Shown here: positions 16,449-24,237 of the stretch, piece after piece
Layout of the letters: the number at the start of each line of letters is the position of its first letter
Position numbering within the stretch: the stretch's first letter is position 1
IMG/VR virus record: IMGVR_UViG_3300018424_000041
Coordinates: 1 to 46,915 of that record
Source: a virus
Length of the DNA stretch: 46,915 nt
Strand: one strand, 5' to 3'
Notes under the pieces: model-generated
Databases searched by the model: none
Seen by the model: only the letters and a program-made list of their open reading frames with translations
What the model was told of the DNA's origin: nothing
Program-made: the position numbers and the translations under genes

Positions 16449-16477
16449 AGTATAGTCGGTGATCGGCATCATGGCAA
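16449..16477 (-). promoter_or_regulatory. Sigma70-type promoter of the sigma-factor operon
   Basis: TTGCCA (16472-16477), 17 bases, TATACT (16449-16454): five of six matches in each box with ideal spacing. The start would be near 16442, giving a leader of about 50 bases that carries the GAAAGGAG ribosome site. It lies in the 156-base gap after the polymerase gene; the gap also holds an AACTTT/AAAGTT inverted repeat upstream of the -35 and no recognisable terminator. Confidence 0.7.
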
Positions 16478-16547
16478 CCCCAACCGGCAACTTTTGCGTT
16501 TAATTCCAAAGTTTTGCAAGTATTGTTGAAGTAATGCGCTTAATTTG

Positions 16548-18491
16548 CTAGAAGAAAGTGTCTTCTTCGCCTACCTCAAGGCACGAAATCAGAGATTCGT
16601 CTCCGTACCGAAGTCTATCTTCTAAAGTTAGTTCGACAACCTCATGTTCGCCATCTGTATATAGCGAGCCCCAAGACCTTCCACCAAGGTCAGGCTCAGT
16701 ATCGATATGTACTCCCTTGAGTGACATTTCCATCAGAACGCCGACCTGTCTGCAAAGTTCCTCTGCTTTTTCCTCGGGGAATGAGAATATAATCTCGTCG
16801 TGTACTGGCAACATGGCTGTTTCCCATAGTCCGCTTTCATTGATCTTTATCATGGCCCTTCCAAGAACATCCCTTGCAGTTGACTGGATGCAGTAGTTGA
16901 GGGCCGCATACGGCCTCTCAGGGTCCACTGGGAGCTTTCTACCGGTATGAGTTATAACGTAGTTTCTCACCCCGCCCTTGATGGGAGAGGCCAACTGATG
17001 GGAGAACTTAGTAACTCCGCTATACGTTGAGTCAAATAGATCACAGACCTGCTGGGCTTCGTCTACCGTAAGACCAGACTGACGGGAAAGCGTCTTGGGT
17101 CCAGCGCCGTAGACCTTACCGAAGTTTACGGTTTTGGCGATCTTTCTAGTTACTCCGGTATTGTCGGCGGTAGTCTGATGTAGATCGCCGCCCTCCTTGA
17201 AGACCTTCAACATAACTGGGTCTTGGGATAAAGCAGCTAAGACTTTTAGCTCAACTCCAGAGAAGTCAATGGACGACATTCTACAACCTTCTTCGCTTAA
17301 GAACATTCGCCTAATAGCGTCACCACCAGACGGCAACTGCTGCAGCGGAGGATCATTTACAGACATTCGTCCGGTCCTTGCCTGAAGGCTGTTGATCTTC
17401 GGGTGAACCCGCTGGTTAGAGTCCATGTTCTTTAGGGATGCCATAACATAGCTTTCCCTCCACTTTGCGTTGTTCTTGGCGGCAATTACGGCAGAAGCAA
17501 GGGTGGCGGCTTTGCCGTCCCCTGATTCTGCTATACCCATAAGAATGGTCTTATCTAGCTTGGTGGCACCTGTCTCGGTAGTCTCTAGGAGAGATACGCC
17601 CATAGACTGCAGCACCGCTGAAACCTCAGCAGTGGAGTTATGATTGCTTACACCAAAAGACTTAACAATGTCGATGTTCTTCTGCTCTTCTTGCTTCATT
17701 TGCTCGCTAAGCTTTTCGGCATAATCAACGTCGATAAGAATTCCGCGTCTTTCCATGTCTGCTGTCAGGTACATCAACTCGTGCTCGTAGGAAACCAAAT
17801 GGTCCATGGTTTGACGCTTGATTTCGTCCCTAAGCTTTGGGAAGAGTCTGGCGGTTAGGATGACATCCATTCCGGCATACTGAACCAAGGTTGGGTGAGA
17901 AGCGGGTATGTTTTTCCATCCCTGCTGATTGTTCCACCCATTCTGCTTGAATAGACTCTTGAGGGCTGTGTCTGAGTCAGGAGCAGACTTATCCACATGA
18001 TAAGCGGCGAGGTTCTTTAGTCCATGACCCACTCCGCCCTCAACACGACTTCGTGGGTCTGCTAAGTGAGCCAAGATTCTCGTGTCGAACGTGCGACGCA
18101 GGATTTCCATGGCTACGACATGGTTATGTCTGTCTAGCCCAAGCGCATCGAAGGATGCGTTGTGGGCCAGTAGGCGGTGATCCGTCTCATTCATGATGAA
18201 GTCGATGGACTTCTGAAACCACGGCTCTTTCCAAATGAAGACAAAGGCCTTATCCTGATCGCCCCACTGAATGCTCTTGATTTCCCACTCAGGGGAGTAG
18301 ATGTTTAGTCCTGTAGCCTCAATGTCGTATGCTATTGGCCTACGGCGTTCCTTCAGCCAATCCATGAAGTCTGAAAACTGATTGTCGCTACGGACTAGCA
18401 CTACGTCGCCAATTTTGCTTTCTGGGGCGTACACGTTTTCGTGCATCCAGTCATCAAACAGGGTAAGGGATGTATCGTTGTAACCAGTCAT
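16548..18491 (-). CDS. DNA polymerase, family A, with 3'-5' exonuclease
   Basis: 647 residues from the ATG at 18491 (an in-frame start further upstream would cross the promoter). Exonuclease motifs: Exo I D56/E58 in YDIEATGL, Exo II N111/D115 in AHNASFD, Exo III Y205/D209 in YAGMD. Polymerase motif A at D409 (DFSGVELKV), motif B R449-K453-F457-Y461 in RKIAKTVNFGKVYG, motif C HDE 564-566 (VHDE). No 5'-3' exonuclease domain, as in T7-like and other phage PolA enzymes. Replicative polymerase of the phage. The promoter places the predicted start of transcription on the ATG, so the mRNA may be leaderless. Confidence 0.95.
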   Translation of the reverse strand: MTGYNDTSLTLFDDWMHENVYAPESKIGDVVLVRSDNQFSDFMDWLKERRRPIAYDIEATGLNIYSPEWEIKSIQWGDQDKAFVFIWKEPWFQKSIDFIMNETDHRLLAHNASFDALGLDRHNHVVAMEILRRTFDTRILAHLADPRSRVEGGVGHGLKNLAAYHVDKSAPDSDTALKSLFKQNGWNNQQGWKNIPASHPTLVQYAGMDVILTARLFPKLRDEIKRQTMDHLVSYEHELMYLTADMERRGILIDVDYAEKLSEQMKQEEQKNIDIVKSFGVSNHNSTAEVSAVLQSMGVSLLETTETGATKLDKTILMGIAESGDGKAATLASAVIAAKNNAKWRESYVMASLKNMDSNQRVHPKINSLQARTGRMSVNDPPLQQLPSGGDAIRRMFLSEEGCRMSSIDFSGVELKVLAALSQDPVMLKVFKEGGDLHQTTADNTGVTRKIAKTVNFGKVYGAGPKTLSRQSGLTVDEAQQVCDLFDSTYSGVTKFSHQLASPIKGGVRNYVITHTGRKLPVDPERPYAALNYCIQSTARDVLGRAMIKINESGLWETAMLPVHDEIIFSFPEEKAEELCRQVGVLMEMSLKGVHIDTEPDLGGRSWGSLYTDGEHEVVELTLEDRLRYGDESLISCLEVGEEDTFF

Positions 18492-18497
18492 GCTTCC

Positions 18498-18526
18498 AGT
18501 ATAACGGGTTCTTTCCCGTTGCGCAA
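18498..18526 (-). promoter_or_regulatory. Leaderless promoter of the DNA polymerase gene, with inverted repeat
   Basis: TTGCGC (18521-18526), 17 bases, TATACT (18498-18503), then six bases and the ATG. The spacer is almost filled by AACGGG/CCCGTT, a 6-bp perfect inverted repeat, which could be a repressor site. No ribosome site precedes the ATG. The repeat is not followed by a U run, so it is not a terminator. Confidence 0.6.
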
Positions 18527-18528
18527 CA

Positions 18529-18765
18529 TCAGTAGGTATCAGCGGCGTACTTCTGCATCTCGCCCGGATAAGTGGATGCAATGTAGCTGCGGATTTCCCG
18601 ATAATCTGTTTTGTTGTCGTAAGTATAGCAAGCTATATCTCCGCTAACATTAGTCAGTATTGACTTGTGATTATCGTAAAAGGCGTACCACACAGAGTTT
18701 TCGCTGAGTAGTAATCTGTCAGGATCTTTCCCATATAGGTAGTCTGACATTTCCTTATTGCTCAT
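18529..18765 (-). CDS. Small protein of unknown function
   Basis: 78 residues from the ATG at 18765, one base after the stop of the exonuclease gene (TGATATG arrangement); the longer reading that starts inside the exonuclease gene is rejected. Sequence MSNKEMSDYLYGKDPDRLLL then NSVWYAFYDNHKSILTNVS. Aromatic-rich beta/alpha mix, with no domain I recognise. Probably translated by coupling since no ribosome site is present. Ends just before the polymerase promoter. Confidence 0.55.
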   Translation of the reverse strand: MSNKEMSDYLYGKDPDRLLLSENSVWYAFYDNHKSILTNVSGDIACYTYDNKTDYREIRSYIASTYPGEMQKYAADTY

Positions 18766-18766
18766 A

Positions 18767-19528
18767 TCAGGGAACGATGTTTGGCTTATCCTGCGTGGAA
18801 TCAGCCAAGCGAGTCCGTGACCAACTCCGGCAATCGTTGCACTGCCACTGCTGATACACGGCAACCTGCGTATAACGCTGTCCGCGCCTCTGCATATTGT
18901 GTGAGCCGCATGTTGGGCATCCATCGCCACCATCGTACACATTGAGATTTGGGTGATTAGTCATCCATGGGCGAAGACGCAAGTAAATCTCTCTGAGTAG
19001 GTCAACGTCCTTCTTTGCGTACCTCACCATCGTCTTCCATGCCTTGGCGTCGCCTCGCATACATCCAGCCCAAGTCTTGAAGCCATTGGTGTCTTCCTTG
19101 GTTCCAATGCCCAAGTGCTTTCCAAGGTCATTGAGTCTATTGCTGTTGAACATGAAGTATCGCTTTGCAATCTTCAGCGTGTCAATTGACTTTACTGGAG
19201 AAACTGGGCCAAGCTGATGGTAGGCAAATCGTGCGTTTGCCTTGCGCATGTCAAACTTGTCTCCATTGTGGGCGATAACGATATCAGCCTCGTCTAGGAG
19301 CTCCCACAGCTTCTGAGCGACATGGATGTCGTTCTCTGGGTCCTTCTTGTAAGTATCGGGGAAGTCGGTCAGGGCGCATACTTTTGTCGTCTTGTCTCCC
19401 TCCCACCGGTAAGAGATACACAGGAGATACCACTCTCTGTTGTGATCAATAACGTCTTGCTCGTAGTGTCCCCAAACATAACTTAGGTTTGGAGCCGTCT
19501 CAATGTCGTAATACAGTACTTTTGCCAT
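18767..19528 (-). CDS. DnaQ/RNase H-like exonuclease with C-terminal zinc ribbon
   Basis: 253 residues. Exonuclease fold with YYDIETAPNLSYVWG (acidic pair D8/E10), DIVIAHNGDKFDMRKANARF (N/D motif) and YAKKDVDLLREIYLRL (final Asp), i.e. the DEDD catalytic set of the RNase_H_2 type. Residues about 208-240 hold CPTCGSHNMQRRG..QCNDC, a two-CxxC zinc ribbon. This architecture is frequent beside phage replication genes and may act in recombination or nucleic-acid processing. AGGA lies upstream of the ATG and the winged-helix gene is 12 bases away. Confidence 0.8.
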   Translation of the reverse strand: MAKVLYYDIETAPNLSYVWGHYEQDVIDHNREWYLLCISYRWEGDKTTKVCALTDFPDTYKKDPENDIHVAQKLWELLDEADIVIAHNGDKFDMRKANARFAYHQLGPVSPVKSIDTLKIAKRYFMFNSNRLNDLGKHLGIGTKEDTNGFKTWAGCMRGDAKAWKTMVRYAKKDVDLLREIYLRLRPWMTNHPNLNVYDGGDGCPTCGSHNMQRRGQRYTQVAVYQQWQCNDCRSWSRTRLADSTQDKPNIVP

Positions 19529-19540
19529 AATTGTTTCCTA

Positions 19541-19798
19541 CTATAGTTCATCCTGTGACTTAATGCAAGCCATTAATCTCTGGATATCTTCTAACTTATG
19601 AAATTCCTTCCCTATTGAGAACTTTGTTCTCCTTTGCACTCTTTCTTTATCTAGTATTCCCAGTTTAACTAAAGCGTCTAGTGATCTCCACACATGCTGA
19701 TAGCGCATGTTGAGGAGCTCACCTATTTCCCTTTGTGTCTTGTCGGGATTTTCGATAACGGCTAACAAAACTCTAGCGTTAGCTGTTAGTATCCTCAC
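19541..19798 (-). CDS. Winged-helix DNA-binding protein
   Basis: 85 residues. Residues 5-50 follow a MarR/ArsR-like winged helix: LLAVIENPDKTQREIGELL, then recognition helix RYQHVWRSLDALVKLGILDKE and a wing with charged residues. Its start lies 20 bases inside the end of the 171-residue gene, so the two are coupled. Likely a small phage transcription regulator of the early/replication region; its operator could be one of the inverted repeats seen in nearby promoters (inference). Confidence 0.7.
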   Translation of the reverse strand: MRILTANARVLLAVIENPDKTQREIGELLNMRYQHVWRSLDALVKLGILDKERVQRRTKFSIGKEFHKLEDIQRLMACIKSQDEL

Positions 19799-20294
19799 CG
19801 TGCACCTGACTCTCTAGGGAGGCTAGACGATATTCAAGATCGTTCACCATGAATGACATATGCGATGCCACTTCTTGTATCGCCTGCATTTCTCCAGATA
19901 GTTCAGCAATCCTGTGGGCAAGGTAAAGAATTTGCTGGTCTACTGAGTTGAAGTGCGAAACGCCCTCAACAACCTGCGAATCCTTAACATTGAAAGCTTC
20001 TCGTTGTGTGGCCAGCCAAGCCCGATACTCCTTTAGTATCTCAATAAACATGCTGTTTAGCTCAACTAAACCAAGAAGCGTATTCTCAAAGTTTTCTCCT
20101 ATAGAGAAAGTTTCGCCTTTTAGATACACTGATTTGTTATTAACGAAGGGGCGCAAAGCGTCGTGAGCCCACCTCTCAGCTGTTGAGAATGTTCCGCCCT
20201 TCGCTACAAGCAATGTCAAAGCCCGAGCAATCGGCTCGTAAGCCGACGGCCCGGGCAATGGCACCACGGAGTTGCTAACCGTTTTTGATTCCAT
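19779..20294 (-). CDS. Unknown alpha-helical protein with leaderless start
   Basis: 171 residues, mostly helical, with TLLVAKGGTFSTAERWAHDA near the N-terminus and a long amphipathic helical tail (AHRIAELSGEMQAIQEVASH) that may form a coiled coil. No family is recognised. It is the first gene of the replication/regulation run after the holin; a TTGACG-17-TAGACT promoter sits six bases before the ATG and no ribosome site is seen. Coupling to the winged-helix gene suggests a shared regulatory role. Confidence 0.6.
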   Translation of the reverse strand: MESKTVSNSVVPLPGPSAYEPIARALTLLVAKGGTFSTAERWAHDALRPFVNNKSVYLKGETFSIGENFENTLLGLVELNSMFIEILKEYRAWLATQREAFNVKDSQVVEGVSHFNSVDQQILYLAHRIAELSGEMQAIQEVASHMSFMVNDLEYRLASLESQVHGEDTNS

Positions 20295-20300
20295 GTAAAT

Positions 20301-20329
20301 AGTCTAAGGCGTGTGCTGACGCTCGTCAA
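20301..20329 (-). promoter_or_regulatory. Leaderless promoter for gene 19779-20294
   Basis: TTGACG (20324-20329), 17 bases, TAGACT (20301-20306), six bases, ATG. Same geometry as the polymerase promoter. The spacer contains a short repeat (GACGAGCGTC spans the -35 end). No ribosome site between the -10 and the ATG. Confidence 0.55.
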
Positions 20330-20333
20330 GCAC

Positions 20334-20552
20334 TCAGTCGTCCTTGGATCCTTTGGCCCCAAAGTAACCGCCAATGATGCCAATGACACCACCTAGCGCA
20401 GTCTGAACTAGAGTCATAACGTCAGAAGAAACATCTACAGGCTCACCAGTAACCCGAGTTTCAATTCCGGCGACAACGTAATCACCGACAATGGCAAAAA
20501 GAATTGCCGCCATGACCCCTAAGGAGAGAACGTACATAATTTTTTCTTTCAT
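20334..20552 (-). CDS. Holin
   Basis: 72 residues from the ATG at 20552, which overlaps the endolysin stop as ATGA with GGGAGG upstream inside the endolysin gene. Two hydrophobic helices: about residues 6-22 (YVLSLGVMAAILFAIVG) and 49-66 (TALGGVIGIIGGYFGA), with an amphiphilic loop (ETRVTGEPVDVSSD) and a charged tail KGSKDD. Size, two-TM topology and position directly after the endolysin fit a class II holin that forms the membrane lesion releasing it. Confidence 0.8.
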   Translation of the reverse strand: MKEKIMYVLSLGVMAAILFAIVGDYVVAGIETRVTGEPVDVSSDVMTLVQTALGGVIGIIGGYFGAKGSKDD

Positions 20553-21535
20553 GATCCGAACATTGCCTCCCAAGTCTTGGGGCCGACAATACCATCGGCA
20601 AGTCTACCGTTAGACTTCTGCCACAGTTTTACTGCGTACTCAGTCTTGGCCCCGAAGTCACCGTCTTGCTTGGTGTTAACCTTCTTCTGAACCAGCTTGA
20701 CCAGATCGCCCTTTGAGCCCTTCTTGAGGGGTGTCCCGGGGTACTTCGGAGCGTCTTCGGTCTCTGCCGTGTCTGGATTAAACGCTTCCGCTGGTGGGTT
20801 CTTCTCGTGATCGCAGTCTGACTTGGCGTGACCTGCTGATCCGGGTCCCCAGATTCCATCAACGTGCTGATCGTGGGTGGCTTGCCATTCACGAACAGCC
20901 TGCTCAGTCTTCGGACCAAAGTCGCCGTCTGCTGGCTCGGCGCCAACAATGCGCTGCATTTCCTTTACCTCGTCGCCCTTTGAGCCCTTGGTCAGCCATG
21001 GCTTCTTGTTGGGTGGAGCGGGGGGAGGGGGAGCGGCAGCTGAAGGCTTTACGGCTACTGGAGGGTCGCCTAGAAGTTCCTTCATCTTATCGATGTAATA
21101 CTGTGGATCGTCTGCCTTGGCGTTTGAAATCTCAAAGTGTACCCAATCTCCTCCGGGAGCGCCACTGAATGCGGGCTTGGAGTATACCTGCCATGCGTCA
21201 CGGTCGCACTTGTAACCACGACCATGTGGTCCGGGATAGTAGTCAAACACTGCCTCAATGTGGAGAGCATCAGCATTCGCAACAAGGAAGTCCATTAATC
21301 GGACAGCCGCCTCGTAGTTGCCGGGCCCTCGGTACGGTGCGCCGCGCCAAGATAGGTCAGCGGCACGACCAGTTGCGTGAACAGAGTAGGAACTTTTACC
21401 TCTCTTTTTTCTTACGCCAAAGCTTCCGTTGTTCCATAGCCCAAAGTGTGCTTCAAGGAGGTCAATGAGCGTTTCCATTCCTCCGCGCTTTCCGGGAGCA
21501 ATAGTGTCAAATCCTGTGTATGGTCTCTTGGCCAT
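20549..21535 (-). CDS. Endolysin: M15-type peptidase with two peptidoglycan-binding domains
   Basis: 328 residues. The catalytic domain (1-150) has the D,D-peptidase M15/VanY-like zinc ligands H53 and D60 in SVHATGRAADL and H133 in WVHFEI. A Pro/Ala-rich linker (about 158-178) leads to two PG_binding_1 domains, residues 180-232 and 270-328, each with the KGSKGDxVKxxQ...DGDFGxKTExAVxxWQ pattern. It cleaves peptide cross-links of the wall. It lies between a secreted transglycosylase and the holin; no signal peptide, consistent with holin-dependent release. Confidence 0.92.
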   Translation of the reverse strand: MAKRPYTGFDTIAPGKRGGMETLIDLLEAHFGLWNNGSFGVRKKRGKSSYSVHATGRAADLSWRGAPYRGPGNYEAAVRLMDFLVANADALHIEAVFDYYPGPHGRGYKCDRDAWQVYSKPAFSGAPGGDWVHFEISNAKADDPQYYIDKMKELLGDPPVAVKPSAAAPPPPAPPNKKPWLTKGSKGDEVKEMQRIVGAEPADGDFGPKTEQAVREWQATHDQHVDGIWGPGSAGHAKSDCDHEKNPPAEAFNPDTAETEDAPKYPGTPLKKGSKGDLVKLVQKKVNTKQDGDFGAKTEYAVKLWQKSNGRLADGIVGPKTWEAMFGS

Positions 21536-21567
21536 TTCAATCCTTTCGGGGTTGGTTACCTGATATT

Positions 21568-21573
21568 AGTATA
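21568..21573 (-). promoter_or_regulatory. TATACT -10 element before the endolysin gene
   Basis: TATACT on the minus strand directly after the transglycosylase stop, 32 bases before the endolysin ATG with GAAAGGATTG between. No clear -35. It might allow endolysin expression separate from the cassette promoter at 22225-22252; weak evidence. Confidence 0.3.
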
Positions 21574-22185
21574 TTACAAATTCCAAGGCGACCATCCAGA
21601 ATTTTCCCAAATAGCCAGAGATGCTTTTAGGGATACTTCTGGAATGTACAACTCATCGCAATGCGATAAGACGCCTTGTGCCTGTAGCCAGCCACCCGGC
21701 CAATATTGGGTAGGCTTGCACCAGAACTGATTTATCTGAGTCAATCCATTTGATCCACCCATTGGATCATCTGGGTTATGCTGATCTGGACGGCAACGGC
21801 TCTCTCGGTAGATAGCATATGATAGCTTGGGAAGCTGATCTTCTGGCCATCCTACCATCCGTGCCAGATCCATCCATTCGTCGCAACGCCAATCTTGAGC
21901 GCTTCTGCGATAGGGCGGGAGAGTCGTTGTTGTTGCTGGAGTAGGCTCCCGCCGCTCATCTCCCCACGAAGTCGGTGGCTTTATTTCTGTAGAACTTACC
22001 GGCAACGGCGGCGGTACTGTGTAGGTCTGAACTGTAGAAATGGGATGATCGCTTCTACTCTGTGAGTAGAAAAAATTATGCGAAACAACTTTTTCTGATG
22101 CTTGCACGTGATCAGCGATTACTGAAATTGGAATTAACATAACAGCCGCCACAACAAGCGACATCAATCTGCTATTCTCTGACAT
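21574..22185 (-). CDS. Secreted lytic transglycosylase-like protein
   Basis: 203 residues from the ATG at 22185, chosen because GGAGG sits six bases upstream and overlaps the alternative GTG. Residues about 7-28 are a signal peptide or anchor (SLVVAAVMLIPISVIA), followed by a Pro/Thr-rich linker ending TTTTLPPYRR. The C-terminal ~100 residues look like a lysozyme-fold transglycosylase: catalytic Glu likely E128 in IYRESRC, then GGSNGLTQINQFWC and LAIWENSGWSPWN. Four or more Cys may form disulfides outside the cell. First gene of the lysis cassette; it could also aid host entry. Confidence 0.78.
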   Translation of the reverse strand: MSENSRLMSLVVAAVMLIPISVIADHVQASEKVVSHNFFYSQSRSDHPISTVQTYTVPPPLPVSSTEIKPPTSWGDERREPTPATTTTLPPYRRSAQDWRCDEWMDLARMVGWPEDQLPKLSYAIYRESRCRPDQHNPDDPMGGSNGLTQINQFWCKPTQYWPGGWLQAQGVLSHCDELYIPEVSLKASLAIWENSGWSPWNL

Positions 22186-22224
22186 GTGTACCTCCACTGT
22201 AATGATTTTGTAACATGTCTTTAT

Positions 22225-22252
22225 ATTGTAGCGCCTATTTGTCGAATGTCAA
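22225..22252 (-). promoter_or_regulatory. Lysis cassette promoter
   Basis: A perfect TTGACA (22247-22252), 16 bases and TACAAT (22225-22230) directly after the spike gene's stop. It would start near 22218 and give a leader of about 33 bases with GTGGAGG before the transglycosylase ATG. Confidence 0.65.
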
Positions 22253-22254
22253 CC

Positions 22255-24237
22255 CTACGGGAAGCCTATACCTCCACCGGAGTCTCCCGTTGGCCATTCC
22301 CACACTTCAGTTGATCCGTAGTTTACTCCTGTTCCTGACTCACCAAGTAGTGCGCACCCGATGACTCTATCGCCATTGCTGTCTGCGGCAACATCGAAAC
22401 CAAACATGTCCTCCTCTACTGGCGGAGTTTGTGCAACTATAGTCTTTCCTCGCTGCTCCCACGTAAATTTTTCAGCGTTCCAGTCGTAAACGTATATTGC
22501 TCCGCTATCAACATATGTGTAATCAGAATATGGGCTACCTACAACAATTGTCGTCCCATCTGAGTTTAGTGTCACAGAATAACCAAAGTGGTCACCCTCT
22601 TCAGCGCCGCTAAGATCGGGGCCAAGTTTATACCAAGCACCGGCAACGGCGTCATATTCAAAGACTCTAACACTTCCGGGCTCTGTCGATGCTCTTTCAT
22701 TCAAAGAGCCAACGACAAGAATGCTTCCATCAGACGATAAATCACAGTCAAAGCCAGCTCTAGCGTCTTCCGTATCGTAGTAAATCTCATCTCTTAGGTT
22801 TAGAGACAAGCTAAGTCTTTCGTATATATTTACTTTACCGGTAAGAATGTATGATAAAAAGGTGTTAGCTGGTGTCCATTCTGCCAAAGGCTCACCAACA
22901 GCAATAACTTCCCCATCGTCAGATATGGCGACAGAAAAACCAAAGCCGGTATATGCTGACGTATAGGTGGTCTGTGTGCTTACAGAAATAGTATCAAATA
23001 AAGACCAAGACCCAGAAGACCATTGATACAGAAACACCTCCCCGGCAACAGTCGTGTCTGTAGATCTTGATTGCGAAGCCACAACCATCCAGTTTCCATC
23101 GCTCGTCATATCAAAAGCGTTGCCAAAAACATTTACTCGTGTTGAGGGATTGCTCAACGTGTGACTTAGTGCGTAGTCAGAACCGTTCCATGTGTAAGTA
23201 GTTATTTCACCGTATGGGGTCTGGTCTGGAGCGGAAACTACTATTTTGGATCCATCTGAACTCATTGCTATTTGCCACCCAAATGTTGGAAATGCGTATG
23301 TGGTTGCAGACGTTATTGTGCTACCACGTTGTGACCAAAATCCATAAGTTTCCTCAAACACTCTTACTTGCCCACGCGAACCCGATGGTTGTGAAACATT
23401 TCTTTCAGCTACTGCGATTATTGTTCCATCGGAAGACATATCGACAGCAGTCGGGATACTCAGAAACGCTGGAGATGTTATTGGAGATCCAACTATTTCC
23501 CAAGCAGTCAAATCTGTTAAGTCTCCAGAAAGATACCATACGTCCTTAGCTTTTCTGAAAAGATCAACTTTGCCATATTTGTCTTTAATTGAAAGATTGC
23601 TGTTTGGTGAATTTAAGGTAACTCCAGAATCTGGATTGAAGGTTACGTTTCCATCGCCACCACGTATCACTGCGACTTGAATATTTTCAGTAAAGTTTGA
23701 TCCGTTATCCTGAGGAATTGAAATTACTGTTTCTGTTGCACTGTCGTAGGTTTCTATTATGTCAGCGTTATCATCGCCTGATATGGCAAATGACGTGGTT
23801 GTCTTGTACTTCCACTCTGGTGCGTCTTCTTCCAGTGCGGTTATTCTGGTATCTAATGCCGGTATAGTAGTTTCTTCGACTGTAGTTAATCTAACGTCTA
23901 TGGCATCAACCGAATCAGATGTCTCACCAAGGTCGATCTGTAACTGTGCTGTGTCGATCTGTAGTTGCGCTACGTCACCCTCTATTCCTGATATGTCAGG
24001 CGATCCAGTTATTGCCAGAAGCTTTCCCGGCTTGCCCTCAATGGGGGTAACCCAAATCTCGTCTCCGGCAGATGGGGTAATGCCTGAATAATAAACTTCA
24101 GTGTAGACGTTTTCACCACCTAGGCGAGGTATCTTTACAGATAAGTGCTTATCATTGTCAACAGATACAACTTTAGCTGCCCAAGCGCCTGTTACGCTAA
24201 CGCCAGAGGTGTAGGAGGAATTATATCCTGATCTCAT
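22255..24237 (-). CDS. Baseplate spike (gpV/gp5-like) fused to a seven-repeat FG-GAP propeller
   Basis: 660 residues; the ATG at 24237 overlaps the hub stop as ATGA. The first ~90 residues have the OB-fold spike pattern (WAAKVVSVDNDKHLSVKIPR, GITPSAGDEIWVTP). Residues about 90-145 are coiled coil with repeated IEGDVAQLQIDTAQLQID-type heptads. From about 265 to the end there are seven repeats with FGxxxxxSSDGxxxxVGxP cores (such as FGYSVTLNSDGTTIVVGSP), the FG-GAP/integrin alpha propeller signature. Seven blades suggest a closed beta-propeller. It may bind a surface carbohydrate or protein at or beside the spike. Confidence 0.75.
   Translation of the reverse strand: MRSGYNSSYTSGVSVTGAWAAKVVSVDNDKHLSVKIPRLGGENVYTEVYYSGITPSAGDEIWVTPIEGKPGKLLAITGSPDISGIEGDVAQLQIDTAQLQIDLGETSDSVDAIDVRLTTVEETTIPALDTRITALEEDAPEWKYKTTTSFAISGDDNADIIETYDSATETVISIPQDNGSNFTENIQVAVIRGGDGNVTFNPDSGVTLNSPNSNLSIKDKYGKVDLFRKAKDVWYLSGDLTDLTAWEIVGSPITSPAFLSIPTAVDMSSDGTIIAVAERNVSQPSGSRGQVRVFEETYGFWSQRGSTITSATTYAFPTFGWQIAMSSDGSKIVVSAPDQTPYGEITTYTWNGSDYALSHTLSNPSTRVNVFGNAFDMTSDGNWMVVASQSRSTDTTVAGEVFLYQWSSGSWSLFDTISVSTQTTYTSAYTGFGFSVAISDDGEVIAVGEPLAEWTPANTFLSYILTGKVNIYERLSLSLNLRDEIYYDTEDARAGFDCDLSSDGSILVVGSLNERASTEPGSVRVFEYDAVAGAWYKLGPDLSGAEEGDHFGYSVTLNSDGTTIVVGSPYSDYTYVDSGAIYVYDWNAEKFTWEQRGKTIVAQTPPVEEDMFGFDVAADSNGDRVIGCALLGESGTGVNYGSTEVWEWPTGDSGGGIGFP

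Noticed and set aside
18492-18581. Thirty-residue N-terminal extension of the DNA polymerase
   Set aside because: It lies across the predicted promoter and the end of the previous gene and has no recognisable polymerase sequence.
18766-18942. N-terminal extension of gene 18529-18765 inside the exonuclease zinc ribbon
   Set aside because: It is out of frame with, and overlaps, a conserved Cys-rich domain; coupling at TGATATG explains the shorter form.
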